The notes beneath the pieces are model-generated. The model searched no databases and had not been told where the DNA came from. It saw only the letters and a list, made by a program, of their open reading frames with translations. Made by a program: the position numbers and the translations under genes. Shown here piece by piece: positions 43,109 through 51,716 of a stretch of 64,000 nt of DNA (within the stretch, counting starts at the first letter, position 1; each line of letters starts with the position of its first letter). This stretch comes from Sphingosinithalassobacter tenebrarum (GTDB lineage Bacteria > Pseudomonadota > Alphaproteobacteria > Sphingomonadales > Sphingomonadaceae): NCBI RefSeq assembly GCF_011057975.1, contig NZ_CP049109.1:868001-932000 (forward strand), in the 5' to 3' direction.

Positions 43109-45645
43109 GTGATTTCCTTCTAGAAATCCGTTGCGAGGAAATTCCCGCGCGCATGCAGGCCAAGGCGCGCGAGGATCTCGTCAAGCTGCTCGGTGCCGAA
43201 CTCGAAAAGGCGGGGTTGAAGGCGGGCGAGGCGACCACCTATGCCACGCCGCGGCGGCTGGCGTTGATCCTGCGTGCTCTGCCGGAGGCGACCGAAGCGG
43301 TATCCGAGGAGCTGAAGGGCCCGCCCGAAGGCGCACCCGATGCCGCGATCGACGGCTTCTGCCGCAAGGCGGGCCTCACCCGCGATCAGCTCGAACTGCG
43401 CGAAGTGAAGGGCCGCAACACCTGGTTCGCGGTGATCGACAAGCCGGGCCGCGCGACCGCCGATGTGCTTGCCGAAGCAATCCCGGCAGTGATCCGCGCC
43501 TTCCCCTGGCCCAAATCGATGCGCTGGGGCGATGCGTCGCTTTCGACCGAGAGCCTGCGCTGGGTGCGCCCGCTGCACGGCATCGTCGCGCTGCTTGGTG
43601 ACGACGTGGTGCCGTTCGAAGTCGCGGGCGTGGCTTCGGGCGCGGCAACGCTCGGCCATCGCTTCCACCATCCGGGCGAAATCACCATCGGATCGGCGGC
43701 GGACTATGTCGAGAAGCTGCGCGCCTGCCATGTGATCGTCGATCAGGACGAACGCGCGGCGACGATCGCGCTGGGCGCGAAGATGGCGGCGAAACAGGCC
43801 AATCTCGAACTGGTCGAAGACACCGGGCTGCTCGCCGAGAATGCCGGGCTCACTGAATATCCGGTGCCGCTTCTCGGATCGTTCGACCCGCGCCTGCTCG
43901 CCGCGCCGCGCGAGATTCTGGAACTCACGCTCAAGGTGAACCAGAAATATTTCTCGGTGCGCGATGCCGAGGGCAATATGGCGCCCAACTTCGTCTGCGT
44001 CGCCAATATCGACGCGGCGGACGGCGGTGAGCGGATCGTCGCGGGCAACCGCAAGGTCGCCGAAGCGCGGCTTTCCGACGCGATCTTCTTCTGGGAACAG
44101 GACCTCAAGGTGAAGCTTGAGGATCAGGCGAAGAAGCTCGACCGCATCGTCTTCCACGAAAAGCTCGGGACGGTCGCCGACAAGGCGCAGCGCATCGCCA
44201 AGCTCGCCCGTTGGCTGGTCGAAGAGGGGATCGTCCATTCCTCCCCGAGCTCGCTCGGGGAGGGGGACCAGCCGCAGGCTGGTGGAGGGGCCCGGAGCGA
44301 AGCGGAGGGAAGCGCCGCCGATGTCGTGCAGCACCCCTCCACCACCGGCTCCGCCGGCGGTCCCCCTCCCCGAGACAAGCTCGGGGAGGAATTTGCCGAT
44401 ATGGCGCAGCAGGCCGGCCTGCTCTGCAAGGCCGATCTGGTGACGCAGACGGTCGGCGAATTCCCCGAAGTGCAGGGCATTATCGGCTATGAACTCGCCA
44501 AGGCCGAAGGGCTGCCGGTGGAAGTCGCCGAAGCGATCCGCGATCATTACAAGCCGGTCGGGCAGGGCGACGATGTGCCCACTGCGCCGGTGAGTGTTGC
44601 CGTGGCGCTGGCGGACAAGCTGGATACGCTGGTGAGTTTCTTCGCGATTGACCAGAAGCCAACTGGATCCAAAGATCCCTTTGCACTTCGTCGAGCAGTG
44701 ATAAGCGTTGTGACGTTGCTTCATGCCAATAAACTTCGATTGGCGATGTGTGATATAATCTCTGAGCTTTACGATTTGATTTCCGATCAAATATCAAAAG
44801 GTCCTGATCGAATTAATATTCGGTATTCTGAGGGTGAGGTTCACGCGAACTACGGAAATATAGATACTCCGCGATTTATATTTAGGAAGTTGTTCGAAAC
44901 GTCGACTCCGGGGTCAAGGCTTGGTTTCGATTCTCAGGGACGAGAAACAAAAATACTGAAGGTTGGAGATGATGAAGTCGTTGTATTCGCGGAGCCTATC
45001 TACACGTTGACGAGTAAGCGAGAATTGTTTGGTAGTTTGCTCGACTTCTTCGCCGACCGCCTCAAGGTCCAGCAGCGCGAGGCAGGCGTTCGCCACGATC
45101 TGATCGACGCGGTGTTCGCGCTGGGTGGGGAGGACGATCTCGTTCGGCTGCTCGCGCGGGTGAAGGCGTTGCAGGCGTTCGTCGAGACCGACGAAGGCGC
45201 CAATCTGCTCGCCGGGTACAAGCGCGCGGCGAATATCCTGAAGAAGGAAGGGTGGGGCGAAACCACTCCCCTCCCGCAAGCGGGAGGGGCTGGGGGTGGG
45301 CTCCCGGCTTCCTCGGGCGGTGCGGGCGCGGATAGCGCGAGCCCACCCCCGACCCCTCCCGCAAGCGGGAGGGGAGAGTTGGGCTCCCCCCCCGAACCCG
45401 CCGAGGCCGCATTGATTGCCGCGCTTGATGAGGCGGAACCGCAAGCGGAAAAAGCCGTTGCGGATGAAGACTTTGAAGGCGCGATGGCCGCACTGGCATC
45501 GCTTCGCGCACCGATCGACGCATTCTTCGAGTCCGTGACGGTCAACGACGCCGATCCGGCAAAGCGGGCCGCGCGGCTCGATCTGCTCGCGCGGATGCGC
45601 AACGCGGTCCATCGCGTTGCGGATTTTTCGCGGATCGAAGGCTAA
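43105..45645 (+). CDS. glyS: Glycyl-tRNA synthetase beta subunit with in-frame repeat insertions
   Basis: At 846 residues this is about 150 longer than the roughly 690 of E. coli GlyS. It is the tRNA-recognition subunit partnering GlyQ. The normal core is clear: [14 protein letters not shown] at the start, KSMRWGD, the [21 protein letters not shown] motif, [24 protein letters not shown] and the C-terminal DALR-type anticodon domain ending [22 protein letters not shown]. Three extra segments are present: palindrome A at 44239-44390, a low-GC stretch at 44658-45040 and palindrome B at 45265-45379, all leaving the frame open. The GTG start overlaps the glyQ stop. Protein-level function of the additions is unknown. 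Confidence 0.93.
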   Translation: MSDFLLEIRCEEIPARMQAKAREDLVKLLGAELEKAGLKAGEATTYATPRRLALILRALPEATEAVSEELKGPPEGAPDAAIDGFCRKAGLTRDQLELREVKGRNTWFAVIDKPGRATADVLAEAIPAVIRAFPWPKSMRWGDASLSTESLRWVRPLHGIVALLGDDVVPFEVAGVASGAATLGHRFHHPGEITIGSAADYVEKLRACHVIVDQDERAATIALGAKMAAKQANLELVEDTGLLAENAGLTEYPVPLLGSFDPRLLAAPREILELTLKVNQKYFSVRDAEGNMAPNFVCVANIDAADGGERIVAGNRKVAEARLSDAIFFWEQDLKVKLEDQAKKLDRIVFHEKLGTVADKAQRIAKLARWLVEEGIVHSSPSSLGEGDQPQAGGGARSEAEGSAADVVQHPSTTGSAGGPPPRDKLGEEFADMAQQAGLLCKADLVTQTVGEFPEVQGIIGYELAKAEGLPVEVAEAIRDHYKPVGQGDDVPTAPVSVAVALADKLDTLVSFFAIDQKPTGSKDPFALRRAVISVVTLLHANKLRLAMCDIISELYDLISDQISKGPDRINIRYSEGEVHANYGNIDTPRFIFRKLFETSTPGSRLGFDSQGRETKILKVGDDEVVVFAEPIYTLTSKRELFGSLLDFFADRLKVQQREAGVRHDLIDAVFALGGEDDLVRLLARVKALQAFVETDEGANLLAGYKRAANILKKEGWGETTPLPQAGGAGGGLPASSGGAGADSASPPPTPPASGRGELGSPPEPAEAALIAALDEAEPQAEKAVADEDFEGAMAALASLRAPIDAFFESVTVNDADPAKRAARLDLLARMRNAVHRVADFSRIEG
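44239..44390. repeat. 152-base palindromic element A inside glyS
   Basis: Both ends read TCCTCCCCGAGCT inward, and each arm contains a smaller palindrome plus GGGGGACC and TGGAGGGG units, making a large nested hairpin. It is inserted in frame and encodes a Gly/Pro/Ser-rich peptide (roughly [20 protein letters not shown] onward). The same repeat type occurs between genes in sphingomonads, from memory. It lies between [10 protein letters not shown] and the [18 protein letters not shown] motif. Confidence 0.85.
44658..45040 (+). other. Low-GC, foreign-codon segment inside glyS
   Basis: Counting bases, successive 60-base lines from 44701 to 44940 are about 40, 32, 45 and 50% GC, against roughly 65% on both sides. 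Codons rare in the neighbourhood appear, including Ile ATA at five or more sites and Arg AGG. The segment starts within the conserved [14 protein letters not shown] motif (written in AT-rich codons) and ends at FFADRLK. It carries about 70 residues more than E. coli GlyS has here. It stays in frame, suggesting acquisition by recombination from a lower-GC donor. Confidence 0.75.
45265..45379. repeat. 115-base palindromic element B inside glyS
   Basis: ACTCCCCTCCCGCAAGCGGG at the left end is mirrored at the right end (CCCGCAAGCGGGAGGGGAGAGT), with GGGGGTGGGCT on the inner side of each arm. It encodes a Gly/Ala/Pro/Ser-rich peptide in frame. Its sequence is different from element A, so it is a second repeat family. 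It lies in the C-terminal domain, before [21 protein letters not shown]. Confidence 0.85.
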
Positions 45646-45710
45646 GGGCGACAGCAATCGAATCATCGAAAGTTGCGATGAACAACAATAAGTCGGGTTG
45701 GCCCGTCTGC

Positions 45711-45739
45711 GCGCATTCTTGTTGCATCGTACAATGCGC
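45711..45739. promoter_or_regulatory. Inverted repeat in the ppdK leader
   Basis: GCGCATT (45711-45717) and AATGCGC (45733-45739) are perfectly inverted, 15 bases apart, and enclose a TACAAT-like -10 element (45730-45735). It could be an operator for ppdK, about 35 bases before the start codon. No -35 element is evident. Confidence 0.3.
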
Positions 45740-45772
45740 GCTAGAAGAGACGGCACCGAAGGAGGCGGGACT

Positions 45773-48478
45773 ATGACGAGCGCTGCAACGACTGCAAACG
45801 ATACGACCGACGACGCGCGGTACGTCTATCGATTTGGCGGCGGCGTTTCCGAAGGCGGCACGGGCGACAAGAACCTGCTCGGCGGCAAGGGCGCGAATCT
45901 GGCCGAAATGGCCTCGATCGGCCTGCCGGTGCCGCCCGGCTTCACGATCAGCACCGACATGTGCACCCGCTATTACGAAGAAGGCGCGCGCTTCCCCGAC
46001 AGCCTGCGCGCCGAAGTGGCCGACGGCATCACGCATATCGAGGGGATCACCGGCAAGACGTTCGGCAACGCCGCCGATCCGCTGCTCGTCTCGGTCCGCT
46101 CGGGCGCGCGCGTGTCGATGCCGGGGATGATGGACACCGTCCTTAACCTCGGCCTCAACGACGAAACCGTCGCCGGCCTCGCCGCCAAGGCGGAGGACGA
46201 GCGTTTCGCCTGGGACAGCTATCGCCGCTTCATCCAGATGTATTGCGACGTCGTGCTCGGCCTCGACCATGGCCGGTTCGAGGAAGCGCTCGAAATCGCC
46301 AAGGAAGACCGTGGTTACGATCTCGATACCGAGATGACCGCCAAGGACTGGAAGGCGCTGGTCGACGAATACAAGAAGATCGTGAAGGAGCTTTGGGACA
46401 AGCCCTTCCCGCAGGACGTGCATGACCAGCTCTGGGGAGCGATCGGCGCGGTATTCGGTTCGTGGCAGTCCGAGCGTGCCAAGGTCTATCGCCGGCTCAA
46501 CAGCATTCCGGGCGACTGGGGCACGGCCGTCAACGTTCAGGCGATGGTGTTCGGCAATATGGGTGAGACGTCGGCGACCGGCGTCGCCTTCACTCGCGAT
46601 CCTTCGACCGGCGAGCGCGCCTATTATGGCGAGTTCCTGATCAACGCGCAGGGCGAGGACGTGGTCGCGGGCATCCGCACGCCGCAATATCTGACGAAGG
46701 CCGCGCGCGAGAATGCCGGGGCCAAGGCCGCTTCGATGGAAGAGGCGATGCCCGAAACCTATGCCGAGCTGGTCGCGGTGTTCGACAAGCTCGAGACGCA
46801 TTATCGCGACATGCAGGACATCGAGTTCACCGTCGAACGCGGCAAGCTGTGGATGCTCCAGACCCGCACCGGCAAGCGGACCGCCAAGGCCGCGCTCAAG
46901 ATCGCGGTGGAAATGGCGTCGGAAGAGCTGATCACGCAGGAAGAGGCGATCCTGCGCGTCGATCCCTCGGCGCTCGACCAGCTGCTCCATCCGACGCTCG
47001 ATCCCGAGGCGACGCGCGACGTGCTGACCAAGGGGCTGCCCGCTTCGCCGGGCGCCGCCTCGGGCAAGGTGGTGTTCGACGCCGATACCGCCGAGAAGAA
47101 GGCCGCGGCGGGTGAGGAGGTCATCCTGGTCCGCATCGAAACCAGTCCCGAGGACATCCACGGCATGCACGCGGCCAAGGGCATCCTCACGGCGCGCGGC
47201 GGGATGACCAGCCACGCCGCCGTGGTGGCGCGCGGCATGGGCCGCGCCTGCGTGTCCGGCGCCGGGTCGCTGGCGATCAAGGCCGCCGACGGCGTGATGA
47301 AGGTGGGCTCGCGCGAAGTGAAGGCGGGCGACATCATCACGATCGACGGCAGCACCGGCGAAGTGATGCTCGGCGAAGTGCCGACAGTGAAGCCCGAACT
47401 GGCGGGCGATTTCGCCACCTTGATGGAATGGGCCGACAAGGGCCGCCGCTTGAAGGTGCGCACCAACGCCGAAACGCCGAACGATTGCCGCACCGCGCGC
47501 GAATTCGGTGCCGAAGGCATCGGCCTGTGCCGTACCGAGCATATGTTCTTCGACGCCGGGCGGATCACTGCCGTTCGCCAGATGATCCTTGCCGAGGACG
47601 AGGCCGGGCGCCGCACCGCGCTCGACAAGCTGCTTCCCGAACAGCGCAAGGACTTTGCCGAGATTTTCGAAGTGATGGCGGGGCTGCCCTGCACCATTCG
47701 CCTGCTCGATCCGCCGCTGCACGAATTCCTCCCGCATGAGGAAAGCGAATTTGCCGAAGTCGCTGAAGCGGTCGGCTATGAAGTCGACCGGCTGCGTCGC
47801 CGGGTGAGCGAACTGCACGAATTCAATCCGATGCTCGGCCATCGCGGCTGTCGTCTCGGCGTCACATACCCCGAAATCTACGAAATGCAGGCACGCGCCA
47901 TTTTCGAAGCCGCATGCGACGTTGCCGAGGAAAGTGGCGAGGCGCCCATTCCCGAAGTGATGATTCCGCTCGTCGCGACCCGCAAGGAGCTCGAGCTGAT
48001 GAAGGCGGTGGTCGATAAGGCCGCCGAGGCGGTGTTCGAGGAGAAGGGCCGGACGATCCCCTATCTGGTCGGCACGATGATCGAACTGCCGCGCGCGGCG
48101 CTGCGCGCGGGTGCGATCGCCGAAGTCGGCGAATTCTTCAGCTTCGGCACCAACGACCTGACGCAGACCGCGCTGGGCGTGAGCCGCGACGATGCCTCGC
48201 GCTTCCTGACGACCTATGTCGACAAGGGGATTTACGCGCGCGATCCGTTCGTCAGCCTCGATGTAGAAGGCGTCGGCGAGCTGATTGAAATCGCCGCCGA
48301 GCGCGGCCGGGCGACACGGCCCGACATCAAGCTTGGCATTTGCGGCGAACATGGCGGCGATCCCGCCTCGATCGCCTTCTGTGAAGCGACCGGGCTCGAT
48401 TACGTCTCCGCCTCGCCCTATCGCGTTCCGATCGCGCGGCTGGCGGCGGCGCAGGCCGCGCTGACCACGGCGAAGTGA
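45773..48478 (+). CDS. ppdK: Pyruvate, phosphate dikinase
   Basis: The 901-residue enzyme interconverts pyruvate, ATP and phosphate with phosphoenolpyruvate, AMP and pyrophosphate. The ATP-grasp domain starts at GGKGANLAEMASIGLPVPPGFTIST (about 40-64), the phospho-histidine domain holds GGMTSHAAVVARGMGRACVSG with H481, and the PEP-binding TIM barrel includes GIGLCRTEHMFF and FSFGTNDLTQTALG. ATG at 45773 follows AAGGAGG. It precedes an unknown gene with a GTGA overlap. It provides a gluconeogenic or bidirectional step. Confidence 0.96.
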   Translation: MTSAATTANDTTDDARYVYRFGGGVSEGGTGDKNLLGGKGANLAEMASIGLPVPPGFTISTDMCTRYYEEGARFPDSLRAEVADGITHIEGITGKTFGNAADPLLVSVRSGARVSMPGMMDTVLNLGLNDETVAGLAAKAEDERFAWDSYRRFIQMYCDVVLGLDHGRFEEALEIAKEDRGYDLDTEMTAKDWKALVDEYKKIVKELWDKPFPQDVHDQLWGAIGAVFGSWQSERAKVYRRLNSIPGDWGTAVNVQAMVFGNMGETSATGVAFTRDPSTGERAYYGEFLINAQGEDVVAGIRTPQYLTKAARENAGAKAASMEEAMPETYAELVAVFDKLETHYRDMQDIEFTVERGKLWMLQTRTGKRTAKAALKIAVEMASEELITQEEAILRVDPSALDQLLHPTLDPEATRDVLTKGLPASPGAASGKVVFDADTAEKKAAAGEEVILVRIETSPEDIHGMHAAKGILTARGGMTSHAAVVARGMGRACVSGAGSLAIKAADGVMKVGSREVKAGDIITIDGSTGEVMLGEVPTVKPELAGDFATLMEWADKGRRLKVRTNAETPNDCRTAREFGAEGIGLCRTEHMFFDAGRITAVRQMILAEDEAGRRTALDKLLPEQRKDFAEIFEVMAGLPCTIRLLDPPLHEFLPHEESEFAEVAEAVGYEVDRLRRRVSELHEFNPMLGHRGCRLGVTYPEIYEMQARAIFEAACDVAEESGEAPIPEVMIPLVATRKELELMKAVVDKAAEAVFEEKGRTIPYLVGTMIELPRAALRAGAIAEVGEFFSFGTNDLTQTALGVSRDDASRFLTTYVDKGIYARDPFVSLDVEGVGELIEIAAERGRATRPDIKLGICGEHGGDPASIAFCEATGLDYVSASPYRVPIARLAAAQAALTTAK

Positions 48479-49002
48479 GCGCAACGGGTGCGGTGGTGGC
48501 AATGGCGTTGCGGCTGACCGCGCGGGATGTGGAATCGCTCGAAGCCTTCGCTGCCGAGCTGGCGGCGGGGCCGACGGCTACGATCGTGCTGCAGCGCCGC
48601 TGCGGCGACGTGCCCGTGCGCGCCGATGTCGATCGCGCGCTGACGGTGGCACCGAACGCAGCGCAGCGCGCGCGGCTGGAAGTGGATGCGGATACGCCGG
48701 TGATCTATCGCCGCGTCCGCCTGATGTGCGGCGAACGGCTGTTGTCGGTCGCCGAAAACTGGTTCGTTCCCGGCCGACTTGCGCCCGACATGCAAGCCGC
48801 GCTTGCCGACAGCGATCGGCCCTATGGCGAAGTGATCGCGCCGTTGGCGCCGCGCCGCGTTCCGCTGCGCACCGTGCGGCTGTGGGACGGGCAGGGCAAT
48901 GTGCCTGACGCCGTGCTTCAGATCGATGCGCTGGTCCAGGCCGGAGACGGCCGCGCGCTGGCGCTGGTCAGCGAAACCTATCAGCGCGGCGTACTGGCCT
49001 GA
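48475..49002 (+). CDS. Chorismate-lyase/UTRA-like protein
   Basis: A 175-residue protein whose GTG overlaps the ppdK stop (GTGA). Residues 60-150 show PVIYRRVRLMCGERLLSVAENWFVPGRL, then PYGEVIAPLAPRR, and the final LALVSETYQRGVLA, which resemble the UbiC/UTRA fold. Ligand and role are unknown; the small size excludes a fused HTH regulator. Coding is supported by the overlap and GC codon bias. Confidence 0.55.
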   Translation: MSATGAVVAMALRLTARDVESLEAFAAELAAGPTATIVLQRRCGDVPVRADVDRALTVAPNAAQRARLEVDADTPVIYRRVRLMCGERLLSVAENWFVPGRLAPDMQAALADSDRPYGEVIAPLAPRRVPLRTVRLWDGQGNVPDAVLQIDALVQAGDGRALALVSETYQRGVLA

Positions 49003-49026
49003 AGCTTTCCGTCGCGCCGGTGCGAT

Positions 49027-49599
49027 TCAGGCCGTTTCCTTCTCGGTGAACCGGCTGCCATGTTCCTGTTCATGGCCGGTGCGCAGCAGCGCCGCCTGCT
49101 CGCGCCATTCCTGGTTGCCGATCGTGCCGCTTTCCAGATCGAGCCGCTGTTCGAGCGCGGCCTCGTCCTCCGCGGTCATCTTCTCGATTTCGCGATAGGT
49201 CTTGATACCGAGTTCGTTGAGACGCTTTTCGCGCGCCTCATCGATGCCGGAGATACGCGAAAGATTGTCGCGCCCCCAGCCGAACCAGCCACGCCATCCG
49301 CTCCCCGAGCTTTCCTCGTCCTTCGTCACCGGGGCGGGATCGGAGGCGGCCGGTTTGGTATCCGATGCCTTTTGCAGCCTGGCATTTTCCGCCTCCAGCT
49401 GCTGCACGCGCTGGTTCGCCTCGCGCAGATCGGTTTCGGCGTGATGGCGATAGGCGGCGTTCTCGACATCGAGTTCCTGATAGCGTTCCTTCCACTTGCG
49501 GCCGCCCGGAGCGACTGCGAGTCCGAAGAACATGCCAGCGATCAATGTGAGACCGAGTGCGACGAATTCAGTGATCGTCTGAAACGGCAATCCCTGCAT
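49027..49599 (-). CDS. Membrane-anchored coiled-coil protein with helix-hairpin-helix-like domain
   Basis: A 190-residue protein with one N-terminal membrane segment (FVALGLTLIAGMFFGLAVAPG), a coiled coil at about 37-80 (YQELDVENAAYRHHAETDL... RVQQLEAENARLQKAS), and a C-terminal LSRISGIDEAREKRLNELGIKTYREIEKM helix-hairpin-helix-like module. Proteins like this may link membranes to nucleic acids; the exact function is unknown. GGGGAGG lies eight bases before its start. Confidence 0.7.
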   Translation of the reverse strand: MQGLPFQTITEFVALGLTLIAGMFFGLAVAPGGRKWKERYQELDVENAAYRHHAETDLREANQRVQQLEAENARLQKASDTKPAASDPAPVTKDEESSGSGWRGWFGWGRDNLSRISGIDEAREKRLNELGIKTYREIEKMTAEDEAALEQRLDLESGTIGNQEWREQAALLRTGHEQEHGSRFTEKETA

Positions 49600-49674
49600 G
49601 AGCGACCTCCCCTGTCGTGAACAGGAGAGTAACCCGAGCGGCGCCGATGTGCCACAGCCAAGATTCGTCCGGCG

Positions 49675-50670
49675 TCAGCTTGTAAGCAGCGCGTCGTTGA
49701 TCGAGCAGGCGGCCGGGCCGAGAATGACGATGAACAGCACCGGCAGGATGAACAGGATCAGCGGCACCGTCATGATCGCGGGCAGTCGCGCGGCCTTTTC
49801 CTCGGCGCGCATCATCCGCTCATTGCGGAATTCGGCCGAAAGAACGCGCAGCGCCGACGCCAGCGGTGTGCCGTATTTTTCGGTCTGAATCATCGTCGTG
49901 ACGACGCCGCGAATCGCATCGAGGTCGACGCGCATCGCCAGATTCTCGAACGCCTGACGCCGTTCGGTAAGGAAGCCGAGCTCGATCGCGGTCAGCGAAA
50001 ATTCCTCGCCCAGTTCGGGATAGGCCTTGCCCAGTTCGCGCGCGACGCGGGCGAATGCCGCGTCGACGGTGAGTCCCGCTTCGGCACAGATCACGAGCAG
50101 GTCGAGTCCGTCGGGAAGCCCCTTGCGGATTGCCGCCGAGCGCTTGTCGATCTTGTTCTTCAGATAGAGGTCGGGGGCCTTGTAGCTGAGCAGGAAGGCG
50201 ACGGCGACGACGCCGTATTTCTTGAGCGCGCTCCAGTCCGCGATCATGTCGGTTCCGTAGACCAGGAACACCGCCGTGCCGCCGATCACGATCGGCAGCA
50301 CCAGCCGGCCGAAGATCACCGCGACGGCCCATTCCTTTCGCCGGATGCCGGCCTGCGCCATCTTGATCTGCGCGGCCTTTACCTGTTCTTCCTGCAGCAC
50401 TTTCAGCGACGTGAGCAGGTTGCGCATCCGGTCGCTGGCATCGCTGCGCTGGACCAGCTTGGCGCGGCGTTTCGATGTCGACGCGGTGATGCCCGCCTTG
50501 AGCTGCTCGCGCCGTTCGTTGAGCGCCTTGACGCGCTTGGTCATCGGGTCGCGCGCGGTCAACGCCGTATAGATCGCGAAGAGTACTGCGCCCGCTGCCA
50601 CGGCCGCCAGCATCGTTGCGACCCAGAAGACGTCGATACCCATGATCGAGGGGCCGGCGGTGCTTTCCAT
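49675..50670 (-). CDS. tadC: Flp pilus inner-membrane protein TadC
   Basis: A 331-residue type II secretion F-family protein. After one N-terminal membrane helix and a basic loop (MTKRVKALNERREQLKAG) it has the F domain LVICAEAGLTVDAAFARVARELGKAYPELGEEF and closing helices. As TadC it pairs with TadB to form the inner-membrane platform of the Flp pilus assembly. It starts 13 bases from the tadB stop. Confidence 0.88.
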   Translation of the reverse strand: MESTAGPSIMGIDVFWVATMLAAVAAGAVLFAIYTALTARDPMTKRVKALNERREQLKAGITASTSKRRAKLVQRSDASDRMRNLLTSLKVLQEEQVKAAQIKMAQAGIRRKEWAVAVIFGRLVLPIVIGGTAVFLVYGTDMIADWSALKKYGVVAVAFLLSYKAPDLYLKNKIDKRSAAIRKGLPDGLDLLVICAEAGLTVDAAFARVARELGKAYPELGEEFSLTAIELGFLTERRQAFENLAMRVDLDAIRGVVTTMIQTEKYGTPLASALRVLSAEFRNERMMRAEEKAARLPAIMTVPLILFILPVLFIVILGPAACSINDALLTS

Positions 50671-50683
50671 TACGTCCGCCTCC

Positions 50684-51664
50684 TCAGATCTCGAAATTGA
50701 CCATCTTGGCCATGATGAAGGCGCCGATGCCCATCCACACCAGCCCGCCGATACCGGTGATCATCAGCCGCTGATCGATGAAGAAGTTCATCATATAGCC
50801 CTGGTTGATCATCCAGATCATGCCGAAGACGATGAAGGGAAGGGCGCCGACGATATAGGCCGAAGCCTTGGATTCGGACGATAGCGCCTTGATCTTGAGC
50901 TTCATCTGCGAACGCTTGCGCAGCACCTCGGCCAGGTTGGACAGCGTTTCGGCGAGATTGCCGCCGGTTTCGCGCTGAATGGCGATGGTGATCGTGAAGA
51001 ACTGAAATTCCGGCGTGCCGAGCCGCTCGGCAGTTTCCTGAAGCGCGGCGTCGAGCGAGCGCCCGATTTTCATCTTGTCCGAAACCGCGCGGAATTCCTC
51101 GCCGACAGGGCCGTCGATCTCCTGCGCGACGACCGTCATCGTCTCGGTGATCGGCAGCCCCGAACGCAGGCCGCGCACGAGCAGTTCGATCGCGTCGGGG
51201 AACTTGATCGTGAATTTCTTGACGCGGCGTCCGATGAAGAAGCCTACCACGAAGTGCGGCAGTCCCACTCCGATGAACACCGCCACCAGAAGCGCGAGCA
51301 GCGCCGGCGCGCCCTGGAAAAAGGCGGCGGCGAAGGTGACGACGAACAGCCCCAGTGTCGCCATGCCGTACTGACCCACCGTCCAGCCCATGCCGGTCGC
51401 GGCGAGCCGTTTGCCCAGCAGCGCGGGATTGGGAAGAAAACGCGCAGCGGCGGCGTCCATGCGCGTCGCGCGATTGGCAGTGATGCGGCGCATCTGCGCT
51501 TCCATCGCCGCGGCCATCGAGTTGGTCGCCGCGTAACGCTGGCGTACCGCGCCCAGGCGACGCGCGCCGGCCTGTTTGGGTGACGGGCCCGAAAAGGCGA
51601 AGACGAGCAGCGCGAGGACGCCAAAGGCACCCGCGGCGATCATCATATAGGGCAGCATGTCCAT
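50684..51664 (-). CDS. tadB: Flp pilus inner-membrane protein TadB
   Basis: A 326-residue F-family platform protein with N-terminal membrane segments and the F domain DAIELLVRGLRSGLPITETMTVVAQEIDGPVGEEF, plus ETGGNLAETLSNLAEVLRKRSQM. Together with TadC it builds the inner-membrane pilus machine. It starts 52 bases after the cpaE stop. The CpaF/TadA ATPase that usually separates them is missing. Confidence 0.88.
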   Translation of the reverse strand: MDMLPYMMIAAGAFGVLALLVFAFSGPSPKQAGARRLGAVRQRYAATNSMAAAMEAQMRRITANRATRMDAAAARFLPNPALLGKRLAATGMGWTVGQYGMATLGLFVVTFAAAFFQGAPALLALLVAVFIGVGLPHFVVGFFIGRRVKKFTIKFPDAIELLVRGLRSGLPITETMTVVAQEIDGPVGEEFRAVSDKMKIGRSLDAALQETAERLGTPEFQFFTITIAIQRETGGNLAETLSNLAEVLRKRSQMKLKIKALSSESKASAYIVGALPFIVFGMIWMINQGYMMNFFIDQRLMITGIGGLVWMGIGAFIMAKMVNFEI

Positions 51665-51716
51665 GCTGGCTTTCGCCTCCGCTTCATACCCGGCACGCCG
51701 TACGCGGCGCGCCCAA

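Noticed and set aside
44658..45040. An intein in glyS
   Set aside because: No Cys/Ser at the left junction, no C-terminal His-Asn, and far too short; the block also rewrites a native motif, which an intein would not do.
43105..45645. glyS as a frameshifted pseudogene
   Set aside because: Despite three additions, the frame is open from start to stop, all core motifs are present, and glyQ-glyS overlap is intact.
45542..48502. Very long open frame (986 codons) on the minus strand opposite ppdK
   Set aside because: It is the mirror of ppdK, whose protein has unambiguous family motifs. The opposite frame is His/Arg/Gly-rich and low-complexity, an artefact of GC-rich codon bias.
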